Shown here piece after piece: positions 18,164 through 27,056 of a stretch of 64,000 nt of DNA. The notes under the pieces are model-generated. The model saw only the letters and a list, made by a program, of their open reading frames with translations, had not been told where the DNA came from and searched no databases. Both the position numbers and the translations under genes were made by a program. Numbering within the stretch: position 1 is the stretch's first letter; every line of letters starts with the position of its first letter. Source of the stretch: Saprospiraceae bacterium (GTDB lineage: Bacteria > Bacteroidota > Bacteroidia > Chitinophagales > Saprospiraceae); NCBI GenBank assembly GCA_020631135.1, contig JAHDHU010000004.1, positions 1-64,000 of the forward strand. The letters run 5' to 3'.

Positions 18164-19399
18164 ATGGATATTTTTGATCGCATTGTAAAAGAACCGGGAC
18201 CATTAGGAATTCATGCAAATTCTGAAGGCTATTTTATTTTCCCTAGAATTGAAGGCGAGTTAAGTAATCGCATGAAATTTGAAGGAAAAGAGGTGGTTGT
18301 TTGGTCTATCAATAATTATCTCGGCTTGGGAAATCACCCAGAGGTTAGAAAAGCTGATACAGAGGCTACAGAAAAATATGGTCTTGCCTACCCGATGGGA
18401 TCTCGAATGATGTCTGGTGACACAGATTTACATTACGAATTAGAAAAAGAGTTGGCCGAGTTTGAACAAATGGAGGCCGCGGTATTGGTAAATTTTGGAT
18501 ACATGGGTATCATGTCAGCGATTGATTGTCTTTTATCAAGAAGAGATGTGGTGGTTTATGATCGTGGTTGTCATGCATGTATCGTCGATGGTGTTAGAAT
18601 GCACTCTGGAAATCGCTTCGTTTTCCAACACAATGACATGGATAGCTTAGACAAGCAACTGAAATCAGCAACCAAAGTGGCTGAAGAAAATGGCGGTGGA
18701 ATACTTGTAATTTCTGAAGGTGTATTTGGCATGAGAGGTGATCAAGGAAAACTGAAAGAAATTGTAGCGCTCAAACAAAAATATAATTTCCGATTGATGG
18801 TTGATGATGCTCATGGTTTCGGAACCTTAGGTGCCACCGGAATGGGGGCAGGTGAAGAACAAGGAGTACAAAAAGACATCGATGTTTATTTTGCCACCTT
18901 TGCGAAATCTATGGGTGCAGTAGGTGCATTTTTAGCAGGTAGTAAAGAAGTTGTTCAATATTTGAAATACAACATGCGTTCGCAGATTTTTGCTAAATCT
19001 TTGATGAGTCCGTTAGTTGCAGGAAATCTCAAGCGATTACGAATGCTCAGAACAATGCCTGAACTTAAAAATAAGCTATGGGAGAATGTAAATATTCTTC
19101 AAAATGGTTTGAAAGAAGCTGGTTTTGATATTGGAGTTACCAATTCGTGCGTTACTCCTGTTATGATGAAGGGATCTGTAGAGGAAGCCAAAAAATTAGT
19201 ATATGATCTAAGAGAAAACCATGGAATCTTCTGTTCGATCGTGGTTTATCCTGTTATACCTAAAGGAATGATTTTGCTTAGATTGATACCTACCGCATTG
19301 CATAACAAGCAAGACATCGACGAAACTATTGTTGCGTTCCAAGCGATTCAAGAAAATTTGAAAGCTGGAAAATACTTAGAACAAGAAGCAGTAAGTTAA
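18164..19399 (+). CDS. alpha-oxoamine synthase family enzyme, serine palmitoyltransferase-like
   Basis: A PLP fold-type I acyltransferase of 411 residues: PLP-contacting DDAH at 214-217 and the Schiff-base Lys248 in FAKSMGAVGAF. It joins an amino acid to an acyl thioester with decarboxylation. In Bacteroidota the closest roles are serine palmitoyltransferase (sphingolipids), cysteate acyltransferase (sulfonolipids) and KBL/BioF; the SRMMSGDTDLHYELE and YDRGCHACIVDG segments favour the lipid-forming branch but do not settle the substrate. I start at ATG 18164 rather than TTG 18140, because a likely promoter (TTGG at 18111, TTTCTTTG at 18135-18142) lies over the longer start. It is followed after 3 bp by a VOC gene. 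Confidence 0.85.
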   Translation: MDIFDRIVKEPGPLGIHANSEGYFIFPRIEGELSNRMKFEGKEVVVWSINNYLGLGNHPEVRKADTEATEKYGLAYPMGSRMMSGDTDLHYELEKELAEFEQMEAAVLVNFGYMGIMSAIDCLLSRRDVVVYDRGCHACIVDGVRMHSGNRFVFQHNDMDSLDKQLKSATKVAEENGGGILVISEGVFGMRGDQGKLKEIVALKQKYNFRLMVDDAHGFGTLGATGMGAGEEQGVQKDIDVYFATFAKSMGAVGAFLAGSKEVVQYLKYNMRSQIFAKSLMSPLVAGNLKRLRMLRTMPELKNKLWENVNILQNGLKEAGFDIGVTNSCVTPVMMKGSVEEAKKLVYDLRENHGIFCSIVVYPVIPKGMILLRLIPTALHNKQDIDETIVAFQAIQENLKAGKYLEQEAVS

Positions 19400-19402
19400 A
19401 CT

Positions 19403-20464
19403 ATGTCAAACCAACTTCCGATCATTAGCGGAATCCAGCAAATTGGAATAGGTAACACTTCGGTTTATGATACTTGGGATTGGTATCGTAAATATTTGGG
19501 AATGGACTTGCCTGTTTTCGATGAAGCAGCCGAAGCAGCATTGATGCTACCTTACACCGAAGGTGAGCCGAGATCTCGTCACGCAATTTTGGCTTTGAAT
19601 ATGATGGGTGGTGGCGGAGCCGAAATTTGGCAATATACCTCTCGAGTAGGTCAGCCCGCAAATTTTGAGGTTCGGCTTGGTGATCTTGGAATTAATATTG
19701 CGAAATACAAGAGCATTGATATTCAAAAATCACATGATGCATTAAGCAAGGATAATCCTTGTAGTGACATTCGTCAATATATAGATGGGCGTAAACACTT
19801 TTTTTGTCGTGACCCTTTCGGGAATGATTTAGAAGTTGTAGAAGCCGATGATTGGTTTCAGAAGAAAATTTCACACAGTGGTGGTGTTTACGGTGCGATC
19901 ATCGGGGTGAGTGATATGGACAATTCCATTAAATTTTATCAAGAGTTGTTGGGTTATGATAAAATTTTGAGTGATCAAACCAATACTTTCGAGGATCAAG
20001 CATTTTTAGCAGGTGGTTCCGAAAAATATAGATCTGTGATTCTGTCGCATTCGCGAATGCGAAAAGGTCCTTTTAGTCCTCTATTTGGCAATTCCGAAAT
20101 CGAATTAATCCAAGCCTTAGACCGGAAGCCTAAAAAAATCTTCGAGGGGAGAATGTGGGGAGACCTCGGATACATTCACCTGTGTTTTGATATCAGTGGA
20201 ATGGACCAATTACGTCAAAAGTGTAAATCATACGGACATCCCTTTACAGTGGATAGCGGTGATTTCGATATGGGAGATGCAGGAGGACAGTTTGCATACA
20301 TCGAAGATCCAGATGGTACATTAATCGAATTTGTCGAAACGCATAAAGTACCGGTACTTAAAAAGATTGGTTGGTATTTAAACCTTAAAAACCGAAATCC
20401 CGAAAAATCCTTGCCGCGTTGGATGATTAAATCGATGGGACTAAATCGTAAGAAGCTTAAATAA
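19403..20464 (+). CDS. tandem VOC-domain protein (glyoxalase/dioxygenase superfamily)
   Basis: Two vicinal-oxygen-chelate halves are visible: residues ~10-150 (GIQQIGIGNTSVYDTWDWYR ... DPFGNDLEVVEADDW) and ~155-315 (YGAIIGVSDMDNSIKFYQEL ... EDPDGTLIEFVETHK). The layout recalls 4-hydroxyphenylpyruvate dioxygenase and dioxygenases of aromatic compounds. In the second half one His (YIHLCFDIS) and one Glu (IEFVE) sit at usual metal-ligand places, but the first-strand His is absent (YGAIIGV), and the first half also lacks it (QIGIG). The metal chemistry is therefore doubtful. Only 3 bp after the SPT-like gene, so a role in the same lipid pathway is plausible but unproven. Confidence 0.8.
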   Translation: MSNQLPIISGIQQIGIGNTSVYDTWDWYRKYLGMDLPVFDEAAEAALMLPYTEGEPRSRHAILALNMMGGGGAEIWQYTSRVGQPANFEVRLGDLGINIAKYKSIDIQKSHDALSKDNPCSDIRQYIDGRKHFFCRDPFGNDLEVVEADDWFQKKISHSGGVYGAIIGVSDMDNSIKFYQELLGYDKILSDQTNTFEDQAFLAGGSEKYRSVILSHSRMRKGPFSPLFGNSEIELIQALDRKPKKIFEGRMWGDLGYIHLCFDISGMDQLRQKCKSYGHPFTVDSGDFDMGDAGGQFAYIEDPDGTLIEFVETHKVPVLKKIGWYLNLKNRNPEKSLPRWMIKSMGLNRKKLK

Positions 20465-20505
20465 AAAGTAGCCAAGCTTTATCTCATCACAAATACCCAA
20501 AAGTA

Positions 20506-20940
20506 TTATATAGGATTTAACAATGAATCTGGAATTGGAGGATCTTCGTTTATTGGGAGTCTGACATACGTATTGATAATGGAATCTATCTCTTCTAGTG
20601 TTTCAGAAGGTCCAAACACTTCAATATTAGATTCATCAATTTCCTGAATCTTCAAAAAGGTATTTTCATTAGTAAAGATTATTTTATTTCTATTTCTATG
20701 ATCCGAATCAACTAGTTCTTCGACATGGAAATTCTGAAGAATGGTATCCTTTGTAGAAAAAAAATACTGTGCTGTTACTATTTCGTTTGGACCTACCCTC
20801 TTTTGACCGCTCGAAAAATACATATCCACATCATCGATTTTCTGCCAATGGCCTTGCCACCATTCACCGTTTTCGAATATAATATCTTCCCCAGTACAAG
20901 CTGACATCATCAGTAAAAATAGTATGGCTAAATTTCTCAT
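20506..20940 (-). CDS. hypothetical lipoprotein
   Basis: A 144-residue protein with a clear lipoprotein signal (LAILFLLMMSACTG, Cys near 15). The mature part is acidic, rich in beta-strand-forming residues, and contains a WWQGHWQKIDD segment. I do not recognise a family. It is transcribed alone, convergent with the VOC gene and divergent from the glycosidase-like gene. Confidence 0.65.
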   Translation of the reverse strand: MRNLAILFLLMMSACTGEDIIFENGEWWQGHWQKIDDVDMYFSSGQKRVGPNEIVTAQYFFSTKDTILQNFHVEELVDSDHRNRNKIIFTNENTFLKIQEIDESNIEVFGPSETLEEIDSIINTYVRLPINEDPPIPDSLLNPI

Positions 20941-21085
20941 AAGTGATTTTTACAAGCTTAAAACTGTCCAAGAATTTTAAACAAAACGAAAAAAATCTTT
21001 GTGAGCTGCTTTTGATTTTCCTTCGTTAAATAAAATCTATATTCAAACTTAAAGCCTAAATTTATCCAAGCACAATAAAAGCATT

Positions 21086-22180
21086 TTGATCAATTTATTA
21101 ATAAACCGTAAAGTTCGATTTCTCTTAGTTGTTTCGTCAATATTTCTCACTATAAGTTGTCAAAGAGAAAATCAATTTAGTCCTGATAAGACAAGCACTA
21201 TTAAGATAAACTTTGGGTCCAAACAAAAAGGAGCACATGTTTTTGGTTATTTTGATTCGCTCAGTATTGCACCCTTTAGAGAATATGGTTTGGATTGGAT
21301 CACAGTCGTGCCCTATGGAGTTCAAGATCATTATCAAAGCCCAATATTACGACATCACAATGGGGACAGTACAGTCATCAAAAATTCGAATGAGCAATGG
21401 CTCAAACAAATAAAACACGTCAGAGATGCTGGCTTTAAAGTATTTGTAAAACCACATATTTGGTTGATGACTGATGAAAAAGGCAAGTGGAGGTCAGATA
21501 TTTTTCCAAGCAATGATGAAAACTGGAAATCTTGGAAAGAAAGTTACACAGACTTCATTTTGCGCTACGCTATTCTTGCAGAAGAAGCCGAAGCTGAGAT
21601 GTTTTGTCTAGGTGCAGAATTAACGCGCTTATCACTAGAGAAAACTGATTATTGGTTGGATTTATTAAAGAAAGTTCGAACTGTCTATTCGGGTAAAGTT
21701 ACTTATGCGGCAAACTGGAACAAAGAATACGAAAAAATACCATTTTGGAATCAACTAGATTTTATCGGCATTCAGGCCTATTTTCCACTCACAAAAAAAT
21801 TGAACCCCTCAATCGAAGAATTAAACAATGGTTGGCAAAAGCACATCGAAAAAATGCATAAGATAGCCCATACATTTAACCGTCCCATACTTTTTACTGA
21901 GTTGGGTTATAAGAGCACTTCTGACGCTGGGATTTCTCCTTGGTCCTGGATCGATTATTCATCGAATGATGATAATGCTAAAATAGATGTTGAAACACAA
22001 GCTAATTGTTATCAATCCTTTTTTGAAAGTGTTTGGAATTTAGAATGGATTGCCGGTGTACACATCTGGCAAATGCGAGATGACTTTGTTAAAGGAAGAG
22101 GCAAGAGTGATTTAGATTTCACGCCACAAGGAAAACCTGCAATGGCAATTATAACCAATCAATTTAAGACAAAGGATTAA
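21086..22180 (+). CDS. GH113-like TIM-barrel glycoside hydrolase, lipoprotein
   Basis: A lipoprotein signal (FLLVVSSIFLTISCQ) followed by a (beta/alpha)8 barrel. FCLGAELTRL in the middle and LFTELGYKS in the last third match the acid/base and nucleophile glutamates of glycoside hydrolase family 113-like (clan GH-A) proteins, a family that includes beta-mannanases. Conserved aromatic and polar residues also occur in KVFVKPHIWL and IAGVHIWQMRD. The start is TTG at 21086; no in-frame ATG precedes the signal peptide. Substrate unknown. Convergent with the TonB receptor gene, 9 bp apart. Confidence 0.78.
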   Translation: MINLLINRKVRFLLVVSSIFLTISCQRENQFSPDKTSTIKINFGSKQKGAHVFGYFDSLSIAPFREYGLDWITVVPYGVQDHYQSPILRHHNGDSTVIKNSNEQWLKQIKHVRDAGFKVFVKPHIWLMTDEKGKWRSDIFPSNDENWKSWKESYTDFILRYAILAEEAEAEMFCLGAELTRLSLEKTDYWLDLLKKVRTVYSGKVTYAANWNKEYEKIPFWNQLDFIGIQAYFPLTKKLNPSIEELNNGWQKHIEKMHKIAHTFNRPILFTELGYKSTSDAGISPWSWIDYSSNDDNAKIDVETQANCYQSFFESVWNLEWIAGVHIWQMRDDFVKGRGKSDLDFTPQGKPAMAIITNQFKTKD

Positions 22181-22189
22181 AAAAATTAT

Positions 22190-24868
22190 TCACTTGCTGA
22201 AAACAATTCGCCAAGCAACATTAAAAGTTCGTTCTAATAGTCCACTTTCATTTCCTACTATAATGTTTAGTGTCTCAGTATTTTGATCTACTTCTTCCGA
22301 AATATTTTGAACATACTTTACATTTTCTCTATTTAGCAAATTAATCATCGAAAAGGACAAGCTAGAATCAATTGACCTGATTTTAAATTGGTAAGTACAA
22401 CTAATATCAATACGACTATATGCAGAAACCCGCTTAAATCGATCTTTAGGACTACTGTTTCTAATGTCGCCATTCGAGCCCAAGCTTGCAATATTCGTAT
22501 ATGGCCTGCCACTGGAATAAATCCAATCTAGACCTAAACTTAGTTTACGAAAATGTAATAGATTAATCCATTTTAATTGATGTCTTCGATCATCTTCTGA
22601 AGCAAAGTATTGATTCATGGCGATCTCTTTAAATCTTTCTTTTGTTGTGCTTAGCGTATAAGAAAGGTAAGTATCATATTTATTAATCTGTTTACTTAGT
22701 GTTAGATCTATACCTTGTGTAAAACCGTCACCAATAAACAAACTATAATCTCTCGGACCAACTGTGTCACTCTGGTTACCCATGCCTGGCTGCAACAAAC
22801 TATACTCCGTTATACCTTTAAAATTTTTCCGATAAGCTTCAATATTCAACCCTACTAAATCAGACAAAATTGTAAACCCGATCATTCCATTTGTTGCACT
22901 CAATACGGGTACATTATCAAAACCTGCACTTACCCATAATTTTCGATTGGTACCTCGATACTCATAAGGAAACTCTCTTATAAATTGCTGATAGAAGCCA
23001 AAAGAGGATTTCATTTGAAAATATTTGGAAACTTTATATTGAATCAAAGCACGAGGAGAAAAATAGACTCGATCTGTCCCTTCAAAATAAGTGATTCGAT
23101 TGCCTAGCTTCATTGTTAAAAGTGAATCTAATTGCAGATCAAGTTGGGACCAAAGACTGAGGTCATTAGGCTTATAATTGCCTTTCAGTTTAGATTCGGA
23201 ATTATCATTAAGATTATAGTTTATCTGATGATTTATCAACTCCGTACCTATCGCCAAAGAATGATTATTTATTGGGAATGCAATTTGCGTCTTTACTCCC
23301 AAGTCAACAATTGCATTTTCTTGCCCGAGACTTAAGTTTAATGGTTTGGGGATTTCACCTGAAGAACGTGGAGGTTTTCTTACAATTAAATCAACTTGGC
23401 CTTCACCCATAAATTGACTCAAATATGCCGTGGATTGAACTAAAGTTTTTCCAATCTTTAATTTATAATTTAGACTGGTTCCCCAATTACTCCACGTCTC
23501 AATTTCATGACCTTCGATGTTAAAAGACTGGTCATTTTCATTTTTAATTCTACGATCGTAATTGTTGTCATACTGATCAAAACTTCGAAAGCCATTTAAA
23601 GAAATACTAGACTGATCGTTTGGTTTCCAAATCAATTTTGCATTAGCATCATAAAAATTAAAGGCGGGATTTGTTTTAAGAGGCTTCGAAGAATCAGCAA
23701 AGGATTGCACCAAAGTTTCTTCATCAGTTTGTGCCGCTGATAAATTATTGAATTGCGTATTGCTGATATCTCTGAGAGTAGATCTTCCTGCTAAACTGAA
23801 ACCAACTTTATTGGATAAACGACTGTCAATTTTTGTGGATGCCGTCAACAAATTTATTTCAGCCTCCGCTGAATTCATATCAGGTATGTTCGAATTGCTT
23901 TTGACATTAACGATACCACCTGTTTTACCACCAAATTCCACTGGAAAATAGCTGCGATACAATTTTAGTTCATTTACATAACTTGAGTTAATTGCATTAA
24001 ATATTCCATAAAAATGAGAGCAATTATAAAGCGGTATTCCGTCCAAAACGATCATAGTTTCATCGGCACGACTTCCTCTTATTTTGATTTCGGATGATGC
24101 ATCATCACTGGCATTAACACCAGTTAACATATGCAAATTTCTGGAAATATCGTCAGCCAATAATCCAGCTTTTAATTCGTTAGCTAGATTTAGATATATG
24201 GAAGCTTCTTTATCAATAAAGCGTATTTGCTTTTCCTTATTTACAATGATAATTTCTCCAAAATCAAAAACTCCTTCGTTTAAGGCAACTAAAAGAAACT
24301 CATCTTTTAGATCCTTAATCAAAAAACTTTGATCTTCAAATCCAAGAAAATGAACTGTCAAACTATCGTTTATATTATCAAAAGGAATCTCCAAATCAAA
24401 ACTCCCGTTCTCATCTGTATAAGTTCCTATATTAGAATTCGCTACATAGATATTTGCGAATTCCAAAAAATTTTTTGACTCGGCATTTGCTATTTTTCCT
24501 TTGAGGTGAAGTGTCTTTTGATAAGATTCATCATGGGTTTCTTGATAATTATCAGCTTTGCGGAGCAGGATATTATTTCCTACAAGTTTAAAATCTATTT
24601 GTTCTTTCTGGAGTAAATACTTTAAAGCATCATCAAGGTCCTCATCTATAAACTTACAGCTCTTTTTTTTGTCCAAAATAGATGCAGTAGAAAATGAAAA
24701 ACGCAGTCCATATTGATTTTCTAAATCCTCAAAAATCGAAGCCAATGATTTATCTTGAGAAGAATAATTTACTTTGAATAAATTGGAATCCGTTTGAGAT
24801 GAACCCTTTATCAAAAACATCACAAAAAATAATGAAGCTATATATTTGATCAGTACTTTATTCAACAC
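22190..24868 (-). CDS. TonB-dependent receptor with STN and carboxypeptidase-like N-terminal domains
   Basis: An 892-residue outer-membrane transducer. After the signal peptide comes an STN signalling domain (~30-105, IFEDLENQYGLRFSFSTAS), a CarboxypepD_reg-like domain (~125-205, LEFANIYVANSNIGTYTDEN), a plug domain (IRGSRADETMIVLDGIPLYN) and a 22-strand barrel ending in a terminal aromatic-rich strand (TFNVAWRIVFSK). The STN domain is the signature of receptors that signal through FecR to an ECF sigma factor, and the fecR- and sigma-like genes are immediately upstream in the same operon. The ligand is unknown; no SusD partner is present, so an ordinary Sus glycan system is unlikely. Confidence 0.9.
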   Translation of the reverse strand: MLNKVLIKYIASLFFVMFLIKGSSQTDSNLFKVNYSSQDKSLASIFEDLENQYGLRFSFSTASILDKKKSCKFIDEDLDDALKYLLQKEQIDFKLVGNNILLRKADNYQETHDESYQKTLHLKGKIANAESKNFLEFANIYVANSNIGTYTDENGSFDLEIPFDNINDSLTVHFLGFEDQSFLIKDLKDEFLLVALNEGVFDFGEIIIVNKEKQIRFIDKEASIYLNLANELKAGLLADDISRNLHMLTGVNASDDASSEIKIRGSRADETMIVLDGIPLYNCSHFYGIFNAINSSYVNELKLYRSYFPVEFGGKTGGIVNVKSNSNIPDMNSAEAEINLLTASTKIDSRLSNKVGFSLAGRSTLRDISNTQFNNLSAAQTDEETLVQSFADSSKPLKTNPAFNFYDANAKLIWKPNDQSSISLNGFRSFDQYDNNYDRRIKNENDQSFNIEGHEIETWSNWGTSLNYKLKIGKTLVQSTAYLSQFMGEGQVDLIVRKPPRSSGEIPKPLNLSLGQENAIVDLGVKTQIAFPINNHSLAIGTELINHQINYNLNDNSESKLKGNYKPNDLSLWSQLDLQLDSLLTMKLGNRITYFEGTDRVYFSPRALIQYKVSKYFQMKSSFGFYQQFIREFPYEYRGTNRKLWVSAGFDNVPVLSATNGMIGFTILSDLVGLNIEAYRKNFKGITEYSLLQPGMGNQSDTVGPRDYSLFIGDGFTQGIDLTLSKQINKYDTYLSYTLSTTKERFKEIAMNQYFASEDDRRHQLKWINLLHFRKLSLGLDWIYSSGRPYTNIASLGSNGDIRNSSPKDRFKRVSAYSRIDISCTYQFKIRSIDSSLSFSMINLLNRENVKYVQNISEEVDQNTETLNIIVGNESGLLERTFNVAWRIVFSK

Positions 24869-25837
24869 CTATTTTTTGTAAATTCTAACCTTTTTAGATT
24901 TAATTTCAAAAGCCAATCCAAGAGGCCAACAAATCTCTGAGAGTGCCATTTCTTTATTGCTGGCATCAAAACTTCCGGTATAAAGTAATTCTCCTAAACC
25001 CTCTTCTAGCTTTATCTCAAGATCAAGTTGTCTTTCCAGTTCTAAAACAATTTCTTGAAGCATTGATTGATCGTAATGAAAAATACCATCAATCCAATCG
25101 ATTCTTTTGTTTTCGCTAACAATCTGTGTTTGATGCATCTTTCCTTTGATCAATACTTTTTCATTTGGGTTTAAGATCGTTTTGTCAAAATCAGAAATCA
25201 CTGCAACTTTTCCAGTTTCACAAAAGACCTTCAAAATTTCATCACGTGCGAAAACATTAAAACTTGTTCCTAATACTTCTACCCTCCCTTTGGCTGTAAT
25301 CACAACAAATGAAGATCCTTTCTTAACTTCAAAAAATGCTTCACCATCCAATTTCAATTGTCTATTTTCTAAAAATTCATTTTCATCATAGCTTAAGATA
25401 GAGCTGGCATTTATCTGAACTCTAGATCCTTCTGGCAATTGGATTGTTTTAATTTCTGCTAATGAAGTTGATAGCATTTTAGTTGAATCTCCACCAAACG
25501 TAAAATATATAATGGCTAATAAAGTTGCAGCGACACCGGTCCACTTAAGCCAGCCAAAAGAATTAGGAATAGTTTGGTCTTCCTTAGCTTCAATAGATAT
25601 ATTCTTTTGAATTTCAGTCCAAATAGATTTCTCTTTTTCTAATGGCGCATTGTTTGACTTGAAACGCAAATTCTCTACCAGTCTTTTAGACTTGAGGACT
25701 ATTTCGGTTTTTGAAGGATTACTTTTTATCCAATCTTCCCAAAAATCAACAGCCGTTTTATTATCATTCTTAACCCAACTAATAAACGATTCATCTAAAG
25801 CAAAATCTTCTGGTGTATAATGTAAATATTTATCCAT
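24869..25837 (-). CDS. FecR-family anti-sigma regulator
   Basis: 322 residues: a cytoplasmic N-terminal region that would hold the sigma factor, one membrane helix (WTGVAATLLAIIYFTFGG, ~100-118), then a periplasmic FecR domain (IQLPEGSRVQINASSILSYD; AEVKKGSSFVVITAKGRVEV-like region with GTSFNVFARDE) and a C-terminal DUF4974-type domain (SMLQEIVLELERQLDLEIKL). The stop codon abuts the start of the receptor gene. Together with the sigma factor and STN receptor it forms a cell-surface signalling system. Between it and the sigma gene lies an extra lipoprotein gene, which is not usual. Confidence 0.9.
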   Translation of the reverse strand: MDKYLHYTPEDFALDESFISWVKNDNKTAVDFWEDWIKSNPSKTEIVLKSKRLVENLRFKSNNAPLEKEKSIWTEIQKNISIEAKEDQTIPNSFGWLKWTGVAATLLAIIYFTFGGDSTKMLSTSLAEIKTIQLPEGSRVQINASSILSYDENEFLENRQLKLDGEAFFEVKKGSSFVVITAKGRVEVLGTSFNVFARDEILKVFCETGKVAVISDFDKTILNPNEKVLIKGKMHQTQIVSENKRIDWIDGIFHYDQSMLQEIVLELERQLDLEIKLEEGLGELLYTGSFDASNKEMALSEICWPLGLAFEIKSKKVRIYKK

Positions 25838-25845
25838 ATACTGTA

Positions 25846-26304
25846 TTAAAGATTAAACAATTCATTTAAAAGTTCATTCCTATTTGATGCATTATATATA
25901 ACACTGCATGAGCCGGATCCATCTTGCATTATACTCAGACAAATTCCATTTTGGTTACTTCCATTAAAATGATCCTTTCCCAAAACGCAATGTCCTAATT
26001 CGTGAAACATAAGATATTCCTTTTCGTAATCATCCAAAACACTCCATATTTCTTTATCTATGGTTATGGTTCTTGATTCGTTGCTGTAGGTAAGACATTG
26101 GCCCAAAAGATTTCTGGGTTCTAAACTCGCGAACTCTATGTTAATTGCTAGAGCACTAACGTTTACGTCCACATCTCTGTTAAAAGCTTCCAATTCGAAT
26201 ATAGAAACATACTCTTCAAATGCTGGATCGATAATATATTCGGTATTAGTTTGACATGCTTGCATAAGCGCTATAATCATAATCACTTTAAGTGGATACT
26301 TCAT
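25846..26304 (-). CDS. metzincin-like zinc metalloprotease lipoprotein
   Basis: A 152-residue lipoprotein (signal ending ALMQACQT, Cys17). It carries the zinc-binding helix HELGHCVLGKDH at residues 101-112 (HExxH with a third His) and a Met-turn-like SIMQ at ~124-127, as in small metzincin-like lipoproteins of Bacteroidota. The spacing to the third His is one residue longer than the textbook HExxHxxGxxH. It lies between the sigma gene (9 bp) and fecR (8 bp), so it is part of the signalling operon. A role in processing FecR or a surface partner is an attractive inference but nothing in the sequence proves a substrate. Confidence 0.8.
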   Translation of the reverse strand: MKYPLKVIMIIALMQACQTNTEYIIDPAFEEYVSIFELEAFNRDVDVNVSALAINIEFASLEPRNLLGQCLTYSNESRTITIDKEIWSVLDDYEKEYLMFHELGHCVLGKDHFNGSNQNGICLSIMQDGSGSCSVIYNASNRNELLNELFNL

Positions 26305-26313
26305 CTTCTTTTA

Positions 26314-26901
26314 CTAACTAAAGCAAAAGAATAGAAAAATGTACTCACTTATTAAAAAGAATAATATGGTCAAGATAATATGCTTAGATAGTTTGCTTAA
26401 TGCTCTGTGTAATAGATTTCTGGCGGATTGGTAATTTAAATCCATTTGAACCGCAATCGATTCATAATCCATATTTACATAATATTTTAAAAAAACAATT
26501 TCCCTTTGCCTATTACTCAGAGAATTAAACGCTTCTTCAATCATCTTCTTTCTAGAAGACTTGTCCTCATCATTTACTAAAATCGCTTCAATATCTAATT
26601 CGGCATCAAAATGATACTCTTTAATTTCTAGATCCGTTTTTCGATTTTTTGAAATCGTTTTTAAAATTTTTCTTTTTAGAGAAACCAACAAATAGGGCTT
26701 TATACTATCCGTTTCGGATAATCTTTCTCGGGAGTTCCACAATTCAACAAATAATTCTTGTATGCAATCCTCCACCGTCGAACTATCCTTAGTAAATTTT
26801 ACACCATAGTTATATAACAATTGAAAGTACTGACCATAAATAGATGCAAGCGCTTTTTGATTACCCTTTCGAAGCTCACTCCACAATAGCAAATCCGACA
26901 T
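26314..26901 (-). CDS. ECF-type sigma-70 factor with hydrophobic C-terminal tail
   Basis: 195 residues. Region 2 is seen in VEDCIQELFVELWNSRERLS and region 4 in LSNRQREIVFLKYYVNMDYE followed by a helix-turn-helix. It is FecI-like by its context: first gene of an operon with fecR and a TonB receptor. The last ~22 residues (IILTILFFLISEYIFLFFCF) are strongly hydrophobic and could insert in or lie on the membrane. No autoregulatory promoter is evident upstream. Confidence 0.88.
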   Translation of the reverse strand: MSDLLLWSELRKGNQKALASIYGQYFQLLYNYGVKFTKDSSTVEDCIQELFVELWNSRERLSETDSIKPYLLVSLKRKILKTISKNRKTDLEIKEYHFDAELDIEAILVNDEDKSSRKKMIEEAFNSLSNRQREIVFLKYYVNMDYESIAVQMDLNYQSARNLLHRALSKLSKHIILTILFFLISEYIFLFFCFS

Positions 26902-27056
26902 GTTTAAAGGCTTGGTGAATAAATACTAAATACTAAAAGTAAATTTTTTGAAAAAAAGTTTACTCAGGTGAGTACAAAAAGAAAGATGTCTGCTTCTCCT
27001 TATAAACCACATAAAAGTATTGGTTTTAATTATTAATCACTTTAAAATTTATCATC

